A stretch of 64,000 nucleotides of DNA from Hemibagrus wyckioides (taxonomy: Eukaryota > Chordata > Actinopteri > Siluriformes > Bagridae), in NCBI RefSeq assembly GCF_019097595.1, contig NC_080715.1, positions 26,192,355 through 26,256,354 of the forward strand, in the 5' to 3' direction. The notes under the pieces were generated by a model that did no database searches, was not told where the DNA came from, and saw only the letters and a program-made list of their open reading frames with translations. Of this stretch, positions 50,901 to 64,000 are shown in pieces. Numbering within the stretch: the stretch's first letter is position 1; every line of letters begins with the position of its first letter. A program made the translations under genes and the position numbers.

Positions 50901-51837
50901 AAGGTTCCACTGCATATTATCTCCTCTACCAAGTTCCTATACCCCATCATGGTGATGAGGTACACTTGTCAGAGACCAGTTTGTATTGGCATGTAACATC
51001 CTCACCAATGTCTTTTAAAGTAACATAAAGAGCATTTGGACTTGTTGTATTGCTGTATTGTATCACAGTTGCTCCACCCACACATGCAAGTCTCTTCACT
51101 CCACAAGTGGTGAGAACTCATCCCAGGCAACAGACGCCCAAGTTTACATGATATTTACGAGTCACAGTGGCTGAGGAACACTCACAAGATCAGAATGGGC
51201 TTCAGTCTCCCAGCAGAGGATGTTTAAACGGTCATCTCAATGTGAATGTGCATGGTCAATCCACCACTCACTCGTGTTGACAGAGGCACTCTTTTTCCCA
51301 CAGTTCTTTAATTCTCCAAGTTACATCACAACATTCAGACAACTGCTCTATTTTTTATATTTCCTCAACATTGGAGCTGCAGAGAACTTATGAGACTTAT
51401 TTAAGCACTGGATGGTTAACCTGTAGGAAAGAGTGTGATCACCTGTAGTACATTGTAGGTGTCTTTGTAGGCAGTTTGTAAAGATTTACACCAAAATATT
51501 CCATCCTACTGGTCCGCCCCTGACTAGAGAACCACAACATGTGGATAGTTTTACTATCATCATTGCATCTACATGCGAGAGGCTTGAATTGGAACAAACC
51601 CCTGAGAAACTCCAGACCCCTGTCACCATGTTCTTTACCCCCACATGCTTCAGCAGCAGCTCTAGAGATCAAGGTTGATAGTAAGGTTGAGTTAAAATCC
51701 TACCACTGCCAGGCTGTCCTTCAACATGACCCTTAAAATCTGAAAAATCCTGCTTACTTTTATTCTGCCTTATCAAACTGCCCTCCAATATGGCCCCTCC
51801 TCAATCTCCAGGGGCATTTTATAGGCAGTAAAATACT

Positions 51838-52700
51838 GGCTTCTTCTTTGTGCAAAAACGGGGAAGGCGTCTTTCTCCATGCATCAATTATCGAGGACTG
51901 AACCAGGTCAGAATGAAATATTGGAACATTTATCCATTCTCATTGGAACAGCTTTAGTCAGCCTGAATATTCACCAAATTCCACCTCAGACACGCCTACA
52001 CTTTTATTAAAATGAAGCAAAACTGCCTTTAGCGCCGTCTTTGGTCGCTAGTAATATTTTGTAATGCCATATGGTTTGGTCAATGCCATCTCTGTCTTTC
52101 TTCAAGAAATGCTCAGAAAGTTTATTACTGTTTATACACTGACATATCTCTTCTTACTCCAGCTCCATAGAGAAACCTGTCGCAATGTCTTGGTGATCTT
52201 TCCACACTACAGCAGGTGACCTTCTTCTCTAAGAAGCTCTTCTGCTTGAATGTGATTATGAAGCTGCTAACCTTGAACTACTGGCTGTCTAACAAGCACT
52301 AGAGGAATGGAGACATTGTAAGCATGAGCTGAAAGTCTATTTGTAGTTTGTACTAACCACCACAAACATCTCTCATTATTATACATCAAGTATAGATGAT
52401 GAAGCCACTCTGGTATAATCGTGTTTCACAGGAGACACTACCTGGGAAATATATCACAAGATCACTCAAGTGCACATGAAATATCCCACATTCCCTCAAC
52501 GCCCCAGAGAGAAATCCTGTGAGCTTCCTAATCACTGTAATAAACTAATCAAATGGGCTCATTCATCTCCTGGTCACTGCTGGGTGTCTGCTGGCTAAAC
52601 ACAGCACCTTCTCCACACCGTCTACTGCTGGAAAGCGTTCAGGGATCCTGCCATTAGAGTGGCTCAGAAGATGCAGCATATGAGCTACATGTCCTAATAT
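51838..52700 (+). pseudogene. Decayed Ty3/gypsy pol (RT, RNase H, integrase start)
   Basis: Fragments of an LTR-retrotransposon pol gene occur in the right order on the + strand. RT fragments are FFFVQK (about 51840), LSPCINYRGLNQV (51871-51909), IFTKFHLRHAYTFIKM (about 51965-52012) and a NAIWFGQ relic of the FGL-x-NAP block (about 52065). RNase H fragments are a FSKKL start (52224-52238) and ELLAV followed by QALEEWRH (52274-52316). WAHSSPGH from about 52554 is a relic of the integrase HHCC zinc-finger region. Frames are broken by several stops and small indels. LTRs were not found. It is inactive. Confidence 0.75.
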
Positions 52701-53010
52701 TTCCTAAAAGAAAGCAAAGAAGATAGTTTGGTCTGTATTTGTGCTGTAAGGTTACACACAACATCTAGTTATCTCAATACAGAGAAGACTGAGTGTGTAA
52801 ACTGAGAACATCATTAAAGCCTTAGATTCAGGAAGAAAAGAAGCCCAGAAGCATTTTTAATATAGTTTGTATATCTAGTCAGATGGATGTTAGCAGTGAT
52901 ATTGACATGCTACCTAGCAATTTAACATTGCCGTGAAAAGTACATTGAAGACATAACGAAAAAAACCTGGCCAGGAACCAGCTCTCACCTTATTGTCAGG
53001 TGAATGATGT
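52701..53010. other. Intergenic stretch, nothing recognised
   Basis: Sequence between the gypsy relic and the Tc1 element. No repeat ends or coding motifs were identified. Confidence 0.4.
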
Positions 53011-53012
53011 TA

Positions 53013-54258
53013 CACTATATTGCCAAAAGTATTCGCTCACCCATCCAAATAATCAGAATCAGGTGTTCCAATCACTTCCATGGCCACAGGTGTATAAAAT
53101 CAAGCACCTAGGCATGCAGACTGTTTTTACAAACATTTGTGAAAGAATGGGTCGCTCTCAGGAGCTCAGTGAATTCCAGCGTGGAACTGTGATAGGATGC
53201 CACCTGTGCAACAAATCCAGTCGTGAAATTTCCTCGCTCCTAAATATTCCACAGTCAACTGTCAGCTGTATTATAAGAAAGTGGAAGTGTTTGGGAACGA
53301 CAGCAACTCAGCCACGAAGTGGTAGGCCACGTTAACTGACGGAGCGGGGTCAGCGGATGCTGAGGCGCATAGTGCGAAGAGGTTGCCAACTTTCTGCAGA
53401 GTCAATCGCTACAGACCTCCAAACTTCATGTGGCCTTCAGATTAGCTCAAGAACAGTGCGCAGAGAGCTTCATGGAATGGGTTTCCATGGCCGAGCAGCT
53501 GCATCCAAGCCATACATCACCAAGTGCAATGCAAAGCGTCGGATGCAGTGGTGTAAAGCACGCCGCCACTGGACTCTAGAGCAGTGGAGACGCGTTCTCT
53601 GGAGTGACGAATCGCGCTTCTCCATCTGGCAATCTGATGGACGAATCTGGGTTTGGCGGTTGCCAGGAGAACGGTACTTGTCTGACTGCATTGTGCCAAG
53701 TGTAAAGTTTGGTGGAGGGGGGATTATGGTGTGGGGTTGTTTTTCAGGAGCTGGGCTTGGCCCCTTAGTTCCAGTGAAAGGAACTCTGAATGCTTCAGCA
53801 TACCAAGACATTTTGGACAATTCCATGCTCCCAACTTTGTGGGAACAGTTTGGAGCTGGCCCCTTCCTCTTCCAACATGACTGTGCACCAGTGCACAAAG
53901 CAAGGTCCATAAAGACATGGATGACAGAGTCTGGTGTGGATGAACTTGACTGGCCTGCACAGAGTCCTGACCTCAACCCGATAGAACACCTTTGGGATGA
54001 ATTAGAGCGGAGACTGAGAGCCAGGCCTTCTCATCCAACATCAGTGTGTGACCTCACAAATGCGCTTCTGGAAGAATGGTCAAAAATTCCCATAAACACA
54101 CTCCTAAACCTTGTGGACAGCCTTCCCAGAAGTTGGAGCTGTTATAGCTGCAAAGGGTGGACTGACGTCATATTGAACCCTATGAATTAGGAATGGGATG
54201 TCACTTAAGTTCATATGCGAGTCAAGGCAGGTGAGCGAATACTTTTGGCAATATAGTG
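53013..54258 (+). mobile_element. Tc1-like DNA transposon, near full length
   Basis: A 1246-bp element is flanked by TA at 53011-53012 and 54259-54260. The first 29 bp are repeated inverted at the right end without mismatch; the repeat starts CACTATATTGCCAAAAGTAT and continues for nine further bases. It contains a transposase frame with the DD34E triad, broken at two points. The perfectly matching termini and nearly intact frame mean it inserted recently compared with the other Tc1 relics in the window. Confidence 0.95.
53147..54190 (+). pseudogene. Tc1-like transposase, two lesions
   Basis: This cut-and-paste transposase is broken by a stop and a frameshift. From ATG 53147 (MGRSQELSEFQRGTVIG) it shows a paired-type HTH (SSREISSLLNIPQSTVSCII), a GRPR motif at about 53320-53331 and a second HTH region. 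The catalytic triad is Asp of LWSDESRF, Asp of FQHDCAP and Glu of NPIEHLW; exactly 34 residues separate the last two. A TAA at 53333-53335 follows GRPR, where the family usually has lysine, and the same frame continues to 54190. Near 54130 a second lesion, best explained as a 2-bp loss, shifts the last residues: the family-like tail (AVIAAKGG) lies in the next frame, ending at TGA 54174-54176. The total span of about 347 codons is normal for the family. Confidence 0.92.
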
Positions 54259-54260
54259 TA

Positions 54261-56380
54261 TGTGTGAGGAGTGTGATTGTGAGTGAGTATCACTTAAAGA
54301 AACTGCCTGTAAATTCAATGCTAAGGTAGCTTTCAAATGCTAGCAGTGAAGACTATTAACCATGTATGAATGCCTTTATTATAGAAATGAAAGGCACAAA
54401 AGGATAATGAAGCAAAAATATGGGAACAATTGCTTTGGACAGGCTCATAAGTACAAGATCGTGATAATGTCCATTGAGAAAATGGTCTTCTTTCAGTGAA
54501 ATAAATACAATTTCACAGCTCAGTGGATGCAATTAGCTGTTTATTGTCTGGCTCACCATTTGTACAGTACAGAAATCAGGAGAGCTTTTATCTTCAAAGC
54601 AGGAGACGAGATGTACCTTTCACAAAACCTGGGTTTAGCCAAAGAATATATTGCGTTTATTTAGCTAAAGCTTGTGCTAAGAGTATTCTCTTACTGAGGT
54701 TAAGGTTAGGGGCACCAAGATAGTAAAGTGTGTTTATGAGTGTGTGTGTGTGTGTGTGTGTGTTTGTGTGTGTGATGGTGAGAGTGTAAAGAAGCACCAC
54801 AGCTCCACCTTCTGCCTCTTTAATGTAACTCAGTTGAGTAGAACCCAGCTTACTTGGGCTCGGCTGCATGCCTGACAGTGTTGCAGGGAAAAACGCTGAT
54901 TAATAATAAATGATGAAATAATATTAACTCTAGATTTTATTGCTATATTTTAATGGTCGTGCTGCAGACTTTGAATATCAACAGTTAAGAGTCCATTCAA
55001 AAGGGAATGAAGAGAATGAAGATTTTCTATAGAATCTGCGGTGTTTAAACGTAGAAAAAACACAGTGTTGTCAGTGTGGCTTCATGATCATTAACGCGGG
55101 ATGATGGAGATGTTCAGATGTTTTGACTTCAGTCTGAGCCACGGCTGAAGCGGATCTGTGACTCATTTGGGATATTAAAATAACATGAATGATGTATTCT
55201 TCACTAATCTGGGTTCATCCTAAGTATGTTTAGGTGCAGAAGTAAAAGCTGGACACACTGAAGTCCAAGTGTGAGACAATTCATATAAAACAGAGACCCA
55301 TTAATCTCGCACTAATCTGTCTGGTCTGGTCTGATGTGAGAGGTGTACACAATGTGCAGCTCTTTGTCTAGGTGGTGATGCTGAATTCTCTGGGCTGGTA
55401 TATGGAGTGTCCAAGCTGCAGACTTACACAGTAAATGTTGCTTTGGGGGATTTGGTGTGAGAGAGCTGCTGTAGAGGAACAGATAAGAGCAGGAAACCAG
55501 CATGCACCATTTTCTACCTGCAGCAAAAAAGAGAACAGAAGGATAATCAAAAATTTATGAGTTCATGTTTCTGTTCTTTTAGTTAAACACAAACAATGGG
55601 AATATAGTAAAGCAGTATAAGAGAATCTATCTGTTATTTCTCACAATGACACAATACTTACAATCTCTTGGTTCAGTCTATAGACACATTACTCATTTCA
55701 CATGGTTGGACATGATGGTCTTGATGAACTTCCACTGAGACGTCCAGGATCTGAATTGTCTTGTAGGAAATCAAGAGAATAAAGCCTGCAGAGATGATAA
55801 GTGAACGTCTTCACAACCAAAGGGTCAGTTTTTGAGATCTTCGGATCTAACAGAAGAAACTGGTGGGATGGAAAAGGCAGAATATGTGAGTGTCAGTCCT
55901 TTATTCACTTTCTCTGTGGTTTACAGCAACATGACAGAGAGGTGAAAAAAGGCGTAATTCCCATTGCTACTGTGGGCTCCAGCACATGCTGGGTTAAAGT
56001 AAATAGCCATCTAAAATATTTATCTCAGGCCAGAGTCACTGAAGTCAGCAGGAAAGCTTTTAAAGAACACAGGCATAACGCTTCAGCAGTCTAAAAGTGC
56101 ACATCCATGTGTAATGAACATTCAGGTACAATGCCTCTGTGTGCCTTTTGAGACACTACAGCACTTTTTGTGTGTGTGTGGGGGGGGGGGGCGTTTGAGT
56201 TGGTAGGTATATAATACAGCTTTCTTATATAAAACATGCAGTATTTATAGTTTATCTATAGTATCTATAGTTTATAGTATACACTGAATACAGATGAATC
56301 AGAATACTGCATGGATCACTGAGAAAAAAATGTGCATGAACCAGCCAATGAACAAGTGAATTTCCCTTTGGGATGAATAA
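54261..56380. other. Gene-free intergenic stretch
   Basis: It contains a (TG)n tract at 54739-54774 and a poly-G run at about 56180-56191. The longest frame (55801-56094, +) has no recognisable domain, so I do not call it a gene. Confidence 0.45.
54739..54774. repeat. (TG)n microsatellite
   Basis: A TG run of about 18 units with one T interruption. Confidence 0.95.
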
Positions 56381-56382
56381 AG

Positions 56383-56478
<96 letters not shown>
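56345..56478 (+). repeat. Retroposon tail with (TATC)n
   Basis: GAATTTCCCTTTGGGATGAA then TAAAG leads into about 24 perfect TATC units (56383-56478). The leader string followed by a short tandem tail is, from memory, the 3' terminus of a common fish non-LTR/SINE family, so the microsatellite probably grew from the element's tail. Confidence 0.7.
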
Positions 56479-56880
56479 CCAAAGTTGAATGCGTGTTAAC
56501 GTTTGTGATATAGCTTTATACAATAACGTGTATAAAGCATCCAATCAAAATGCTTCTAGCATAACAACTGCATAAATCATCCAATCAAATGCCTCACTGC
56601 TTTGAAAACCAGCCAGAACTGACGGCTCTTTTCAGTGAGTCAAATCATTTGATTCAGCTAACCAATAAGAGTCGACTTTAAAAAACAAACAAAAAAAACC
56701 CCTCATTCACAGGTACTTGTATGCCTACGGTGGACTCGCCACATCACCTGTCCTGTGTTACTCGTTATTATTTTAATTTACCAAGGTGTTATTTTGACTA
56801 AATCAGCTTGTGGTTCAGGGTTCGTGCAGCAGTACTGCCTACAGGTATATGAGAGTCGACTCATAAGGTTCAGCTAATAG
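56479..56880. other. Gene-free stretch upstream of prkx
   Basis: Two near-direct copies of ATAAAGCATCCAATCAAAATGC / ATAAATCATCCAATCAAATGC-type text lie about 45 bp apart (about 56531-56592), each with a CCAATCA word. Nothing else was recognised. Confidence 0.45.
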
Positions 56881-57202
56881 AACCGACTCAAGGAGTCGAA
56901 TCGTTCGCGTGCGGAACATCATTACCGGCCAGTAAAAATCCCGCACCGTGTGCAGGCTTCACGAGACCGCAGACTCAGCAGTGCAATTAGCAGGGCGGGC
57001 ATACGAGCGCCTTTACGCATTATATTTCCCAGGTTTCTTATTTGCATTCATGCTTAAACGTTAACGGTGTGCACGTGAGTGGATGTTTGGGTTGATCTTC
57101 GCCTCTAGCCGTATGCGTTGCAAAGAGACTGAGGCGCGCCTGTGAAAAGGCGATGGCGGACGGAGCGCGCGGCACGGAGGTCTCGCGCGCCGTGAAGCGA
57201 CG
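56881..57202 (+). promoter_or_regulatory. prkx CpG-rich promoter / 5'UTR region
   Basis: G+C and CpG rise sharply toward the first exon. There is a GC box GGGCGGG at 56993-56999 and an octamer ATTTGCAT at 57040-57047. A uORF of 17 codons (ATG 57153) ends at TGA 57204-57206, overlapping the main ATG at 57203 in an ATGA. No TATA box is obvious. The transcription start is not determined. Confidence 0.6.
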
Positions 57203-61461
<4,259 letters not shown>

Positions 61462-61666
61462 TAAGTTTGAGTTTTACATTTTTAATATGAATTAATGGAA
61501 TTGCTGTCTGTGTAGTGCAAGTTTACAAGTTTAGAAAAATATAGAATTAAATAAAAAATTCCATCAGAATTTTTTTTTTTTTAACATAAATCTGAAGGTT
61601 ATTATTTCTGAATCTGAATAATAATTATTTTTTATCTTCAGGACTGATCACAGTACATATTTATAA

Positions 61667-61668
61667 TG

Positions 61669-61718
<50 letters not shown>
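61667..61718. repeat. (AAT)n microsatellite
   Basis: An AAT run of about 17 units. Confidence 0.96.
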
Positions 61719-61719
<1 letters not shown>

Positions 61720-62592
61720 GGAAAAAAGAAAACCATAATCAGCAGTGACACGGTATGACCCCTAGAGGTCAGTGTGGGTCTTAAACTCGTGTTTGCTGCT
61801 AAAAAAGCAGCGCTAAAAAGATGTCTTTAATATATTTTTATTATTCTATATTTACTTATTAAACTCTTTAATATAGTCACCTATAATAACATGCTATATG
61901 TGTTTTTATAAATCACCTCTTGACCCTGAAATTGATTTTTATTTTGCTTTTTTCATTAATTTGTCTTATTACTGCGCAATAAAACATAATTTATTATTAT
62001 TAATTTATTTTTGAACACTTGGTTAATTAAACACAGTTGTTATATTGAGACTAACAGACAGATTATTATAAATTTTGCTTCCTTTTTTCCATTTTTTATA
62101 TTTCCCTGAGAGAGATGGAGAAAAGGAAAGTTTGAGACAAGTAATGACCTACAGGTTTTTAAATTTAATTTCACAGATTTAGGAAGGAATTTTCAGGGTA
62201 TCTGATGGGGAATTAGAGTGAATATGAAGCTGTAACACTTCTGTACTCTCAGCTGGGCTGGAAGAAGTGTTTCTGTGGCCATATTACTGATCATCAGGAA
62301 TCACTATCTCTCCACCAGAACGTCAGTGTCTCCTTACATGGAGAATGACCACCATTAGGGTCAATCATGAACCATTAGGAGGAAACCTGCCATTAAACTA
62401 TCATTACAGCACAGCAGAAATTCTCCTGAACCCTCTCCACTCGAACACAGTGACCACTGTGAACACTGTGAGCAGGAGAATTGTTGAATGTAGAGTTACA
62501 GAATTCTGTTTCCGTATGTAATCATTCTCATTTGAAATAATTTAAATGTTTTAGGAAAATTTTCTGCTTTCCACTGAGGACCTTCAGCTTGT

Positions 62593-62674
62593 GTGTGTGA
62601 GCGTGTGAGAAAGAGTGTGTGTGTGTGTGAGTGTGTGTGAGACAGAGAGAGAGAGAGAGGGCGTGTGTGTGTGC

Positions 62675-62711
<37 letters not shown>

Positions 62712-62758
62712 TGTGTGTGTGTGTGTGAGTGAGTGTGTGTCTGTCTGTCTGTCTGTCT
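62593..62758. repeat. Compound (TG)n(GA)n(TCTG)n tract
   Basis: Alternating TG and GA blocks ending with TCTG tetranucleotides. Confidence 0.93.
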
Positions 62759-63008
62759 TACACAGACATAAAACAGAAGTCCAGGGAGAAAAACAGACTC
62801 ATCTCCATTTTGTTGTGAGCCAATAAAAACATGGCTTCATTCACAGGTTTAACCTCTGATTTCTGAGCAGATGTTAATAGTTTGTTGTTGTTGTTATTGT
62901 TGTTGGTTTGTTAAGTTAGTGACCTAGTAACTAGAGTCAGCTCTTAGATTTATTTAATTTACTTTTATAAAGGGGATTTTTGAGACTCAACTGTGTTTGT
63001 GTCTGCAT

Positions 63009-63122
63009 TTGTGCAAGTGTGTGTGTTTCTTTATGTGTGTGTGTTTGTGTATGTGTCTCGGTATGTGTGTGTGTGTGTGTTTCTATATGTGTCTGTGTGT
63101 CTGTGTGTGTGTGTGTGTGTGT
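63009..63122. repeat. Imperfect (TG)n-rich minisatellite
   Basis: TG runs are interrupted by TTTCTATATG-type words. It opens a spurious Val/Cys-rich frame. Confidence 0.88.
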
Positions 63123-63714
63123 CAGGCAGTGATGTTAGGTTTGGCCTGAGTGCTCAGGAGGAAGGAAGTTGGACTCTTGGTCGTTTTCTGTTGCCTGAGA
63201 GTAAATAAGATTGCAGCCATGCGCGACTGTTTCTCTTGCAGCAGGCTTCAGTAATCTGCGCCTTGTTTTCCTCATTTCCTCACACACACTCTTCACGCAC
63301 AGACTTCATGCATACAGAATAAAACACTGAGCAGAAAAACAGACAACAACGCTTCATTTCTATAACAGCACGTCCTGGAGAGATGTTTATTAATAAATAA
63401 CCACAGCGTATTGTTCTTTTTAGCCAGTTGTAGTTACTCAGCTACTATTCCTGCTCATGTGTCAGCAGCTTAGGAGTTATCAGCTGTGCTTCTCTCTGAG
63501 CTGCTCAACACCTTCTGACCAATCAGAATTCAGAATCAGCTCACCCTCACCTGAGCCTATGAGCTGCTCTCCTGCAATCAGAACTTCATTCATTTGTTTT
63601 TTTTTTCACAACTTCTGAACAGTTCTGTCTAATAAACCCAGAGGTTTTCCCCAGGAAAGTTCAATAAAAAAAAGTTATGCAAAAAATTCTGTATCAGTAA
63701 ATAAGAGGTGACTC

Positions 63715-64000
63715 TCTGCTCCTCTCTCTCTCCTCCTCTCCTCTGTCTTTCCTCTTTCTCTCTCCTACTCCACTTTCAAGCCTCCTCTGCTTTCTCTCCT
63801 TTTCACCTCTCTCTCTTCCTCTCTCTCTCCTACTCTCCCCTGTCTCTTCTCCTTTCTCTCTCCTCCTCCACTTTCTCTCCTTTTCACCTCTCTCTCTTCC
63901 TCTCTCTCTCTCTCATCCTCCTCTCCCCTCTTCTCCACTCTCTCCTCCTCTACTTTCTCTTCTTTTCACTTGTTTCTCTCTCTCTCCTTCTCCTCTCTCC
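63715..64000. repeat. Polypyrimidine (CTCCTCTCT) tract
   Basis: About 285 bp of almost pure C/T with recurring CTCTCTCTCCT, CCTCTCCTC and CTTTTCACCTC words. It is an imperfect minisatellite cut by the window edge and a potential triplex-forming sequence. Confidence 0.92.

Noticed and set aside
53470..53989. Minus-strand frames of 60-168 codons
   Set aside because: They are antisense shadows of the Tc1 transposase.
55801..56094. 97-codon plus-strand frame as a gene
   Set aside because: No domain, no homologue that I recognise and no promoter or splice context. The length is within chance range for the region.

Overview
The window is vertebrate nuclear DNA, almost certainly from a ray-finned (teleost) fish. 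The genes have GT-AG introns and encode vertebrate-specific proteins. The DNA between them is AT-rich and full of (CA)n, (CT)n, (TATC)n and (AAT)n microsatellites, Tc1-type transposons and short dispersed repeats typical of teleosts. Some of these repeats look catfish-like, but that is an impression from memory and the species is not determined.

There are two genes, both on the + strand. (1) A complete neuroligin-4 gene (nlgn4x-type) has its coding sequence in five exons: 28434-28896, 31986-32144, 39634-39819, 39942-40731 and 40996-41854. All junction phases agree and the joined frame is 818 codons. A 5'UTR with three short uORFs precedes it and a long 3'UTR probably follows, to about 44.88 kb. 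A CpG-rich block at 23.34-23.87 kb is a candidate promoter or first non-coding exon. (2) The 5' part of a PRKX-type protein kinase gene has four exons (57203-57344, 58371-58539, 59997-60260, 61341-61460) covering kinase subdomains I to about IX. The rest lies beyond the right edge. To my knowledge the order NLGN4 then PRKX, in the same orientation, matches human Xp22.3.

Layout: 1-1.0 kb, no gene; 1.0-12.1 kb, a very large 14-bp minisatellite (about 790 units); 12.1-20.3 kb, gene-free, with microsatellites, a small minisatellite and Tc1/LINE debris; 20.27-23.03 kb, a second minisatellite mixing 13- and 18-bp units; 23.3-23.9 kb, CpG-rich block; 28.2-44.9 kb, nlgn4; 44.9-56.5 kb, intergenic, with an internally deleted Tc1 element, a decayed Ty3/gypsy element and a near full-length Tc1 element; 56.9-64 kb, prkx.

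The two genes act in unrelated processes: synaptic adhesion (neuroligin) and cAMP-dependent-type Ser/Thr phosphorylation (PRKX). No new multi-gene system was found. The most unusual content is the organisation of the two minisatellites (variant zones, a roughly 1.15-kb internal duplication, a 56-bp higher-order repeat, opposite strand asymmetry), the uORF arrangements upstream of both genes, and a (TG)n splice acceptor in prkx.
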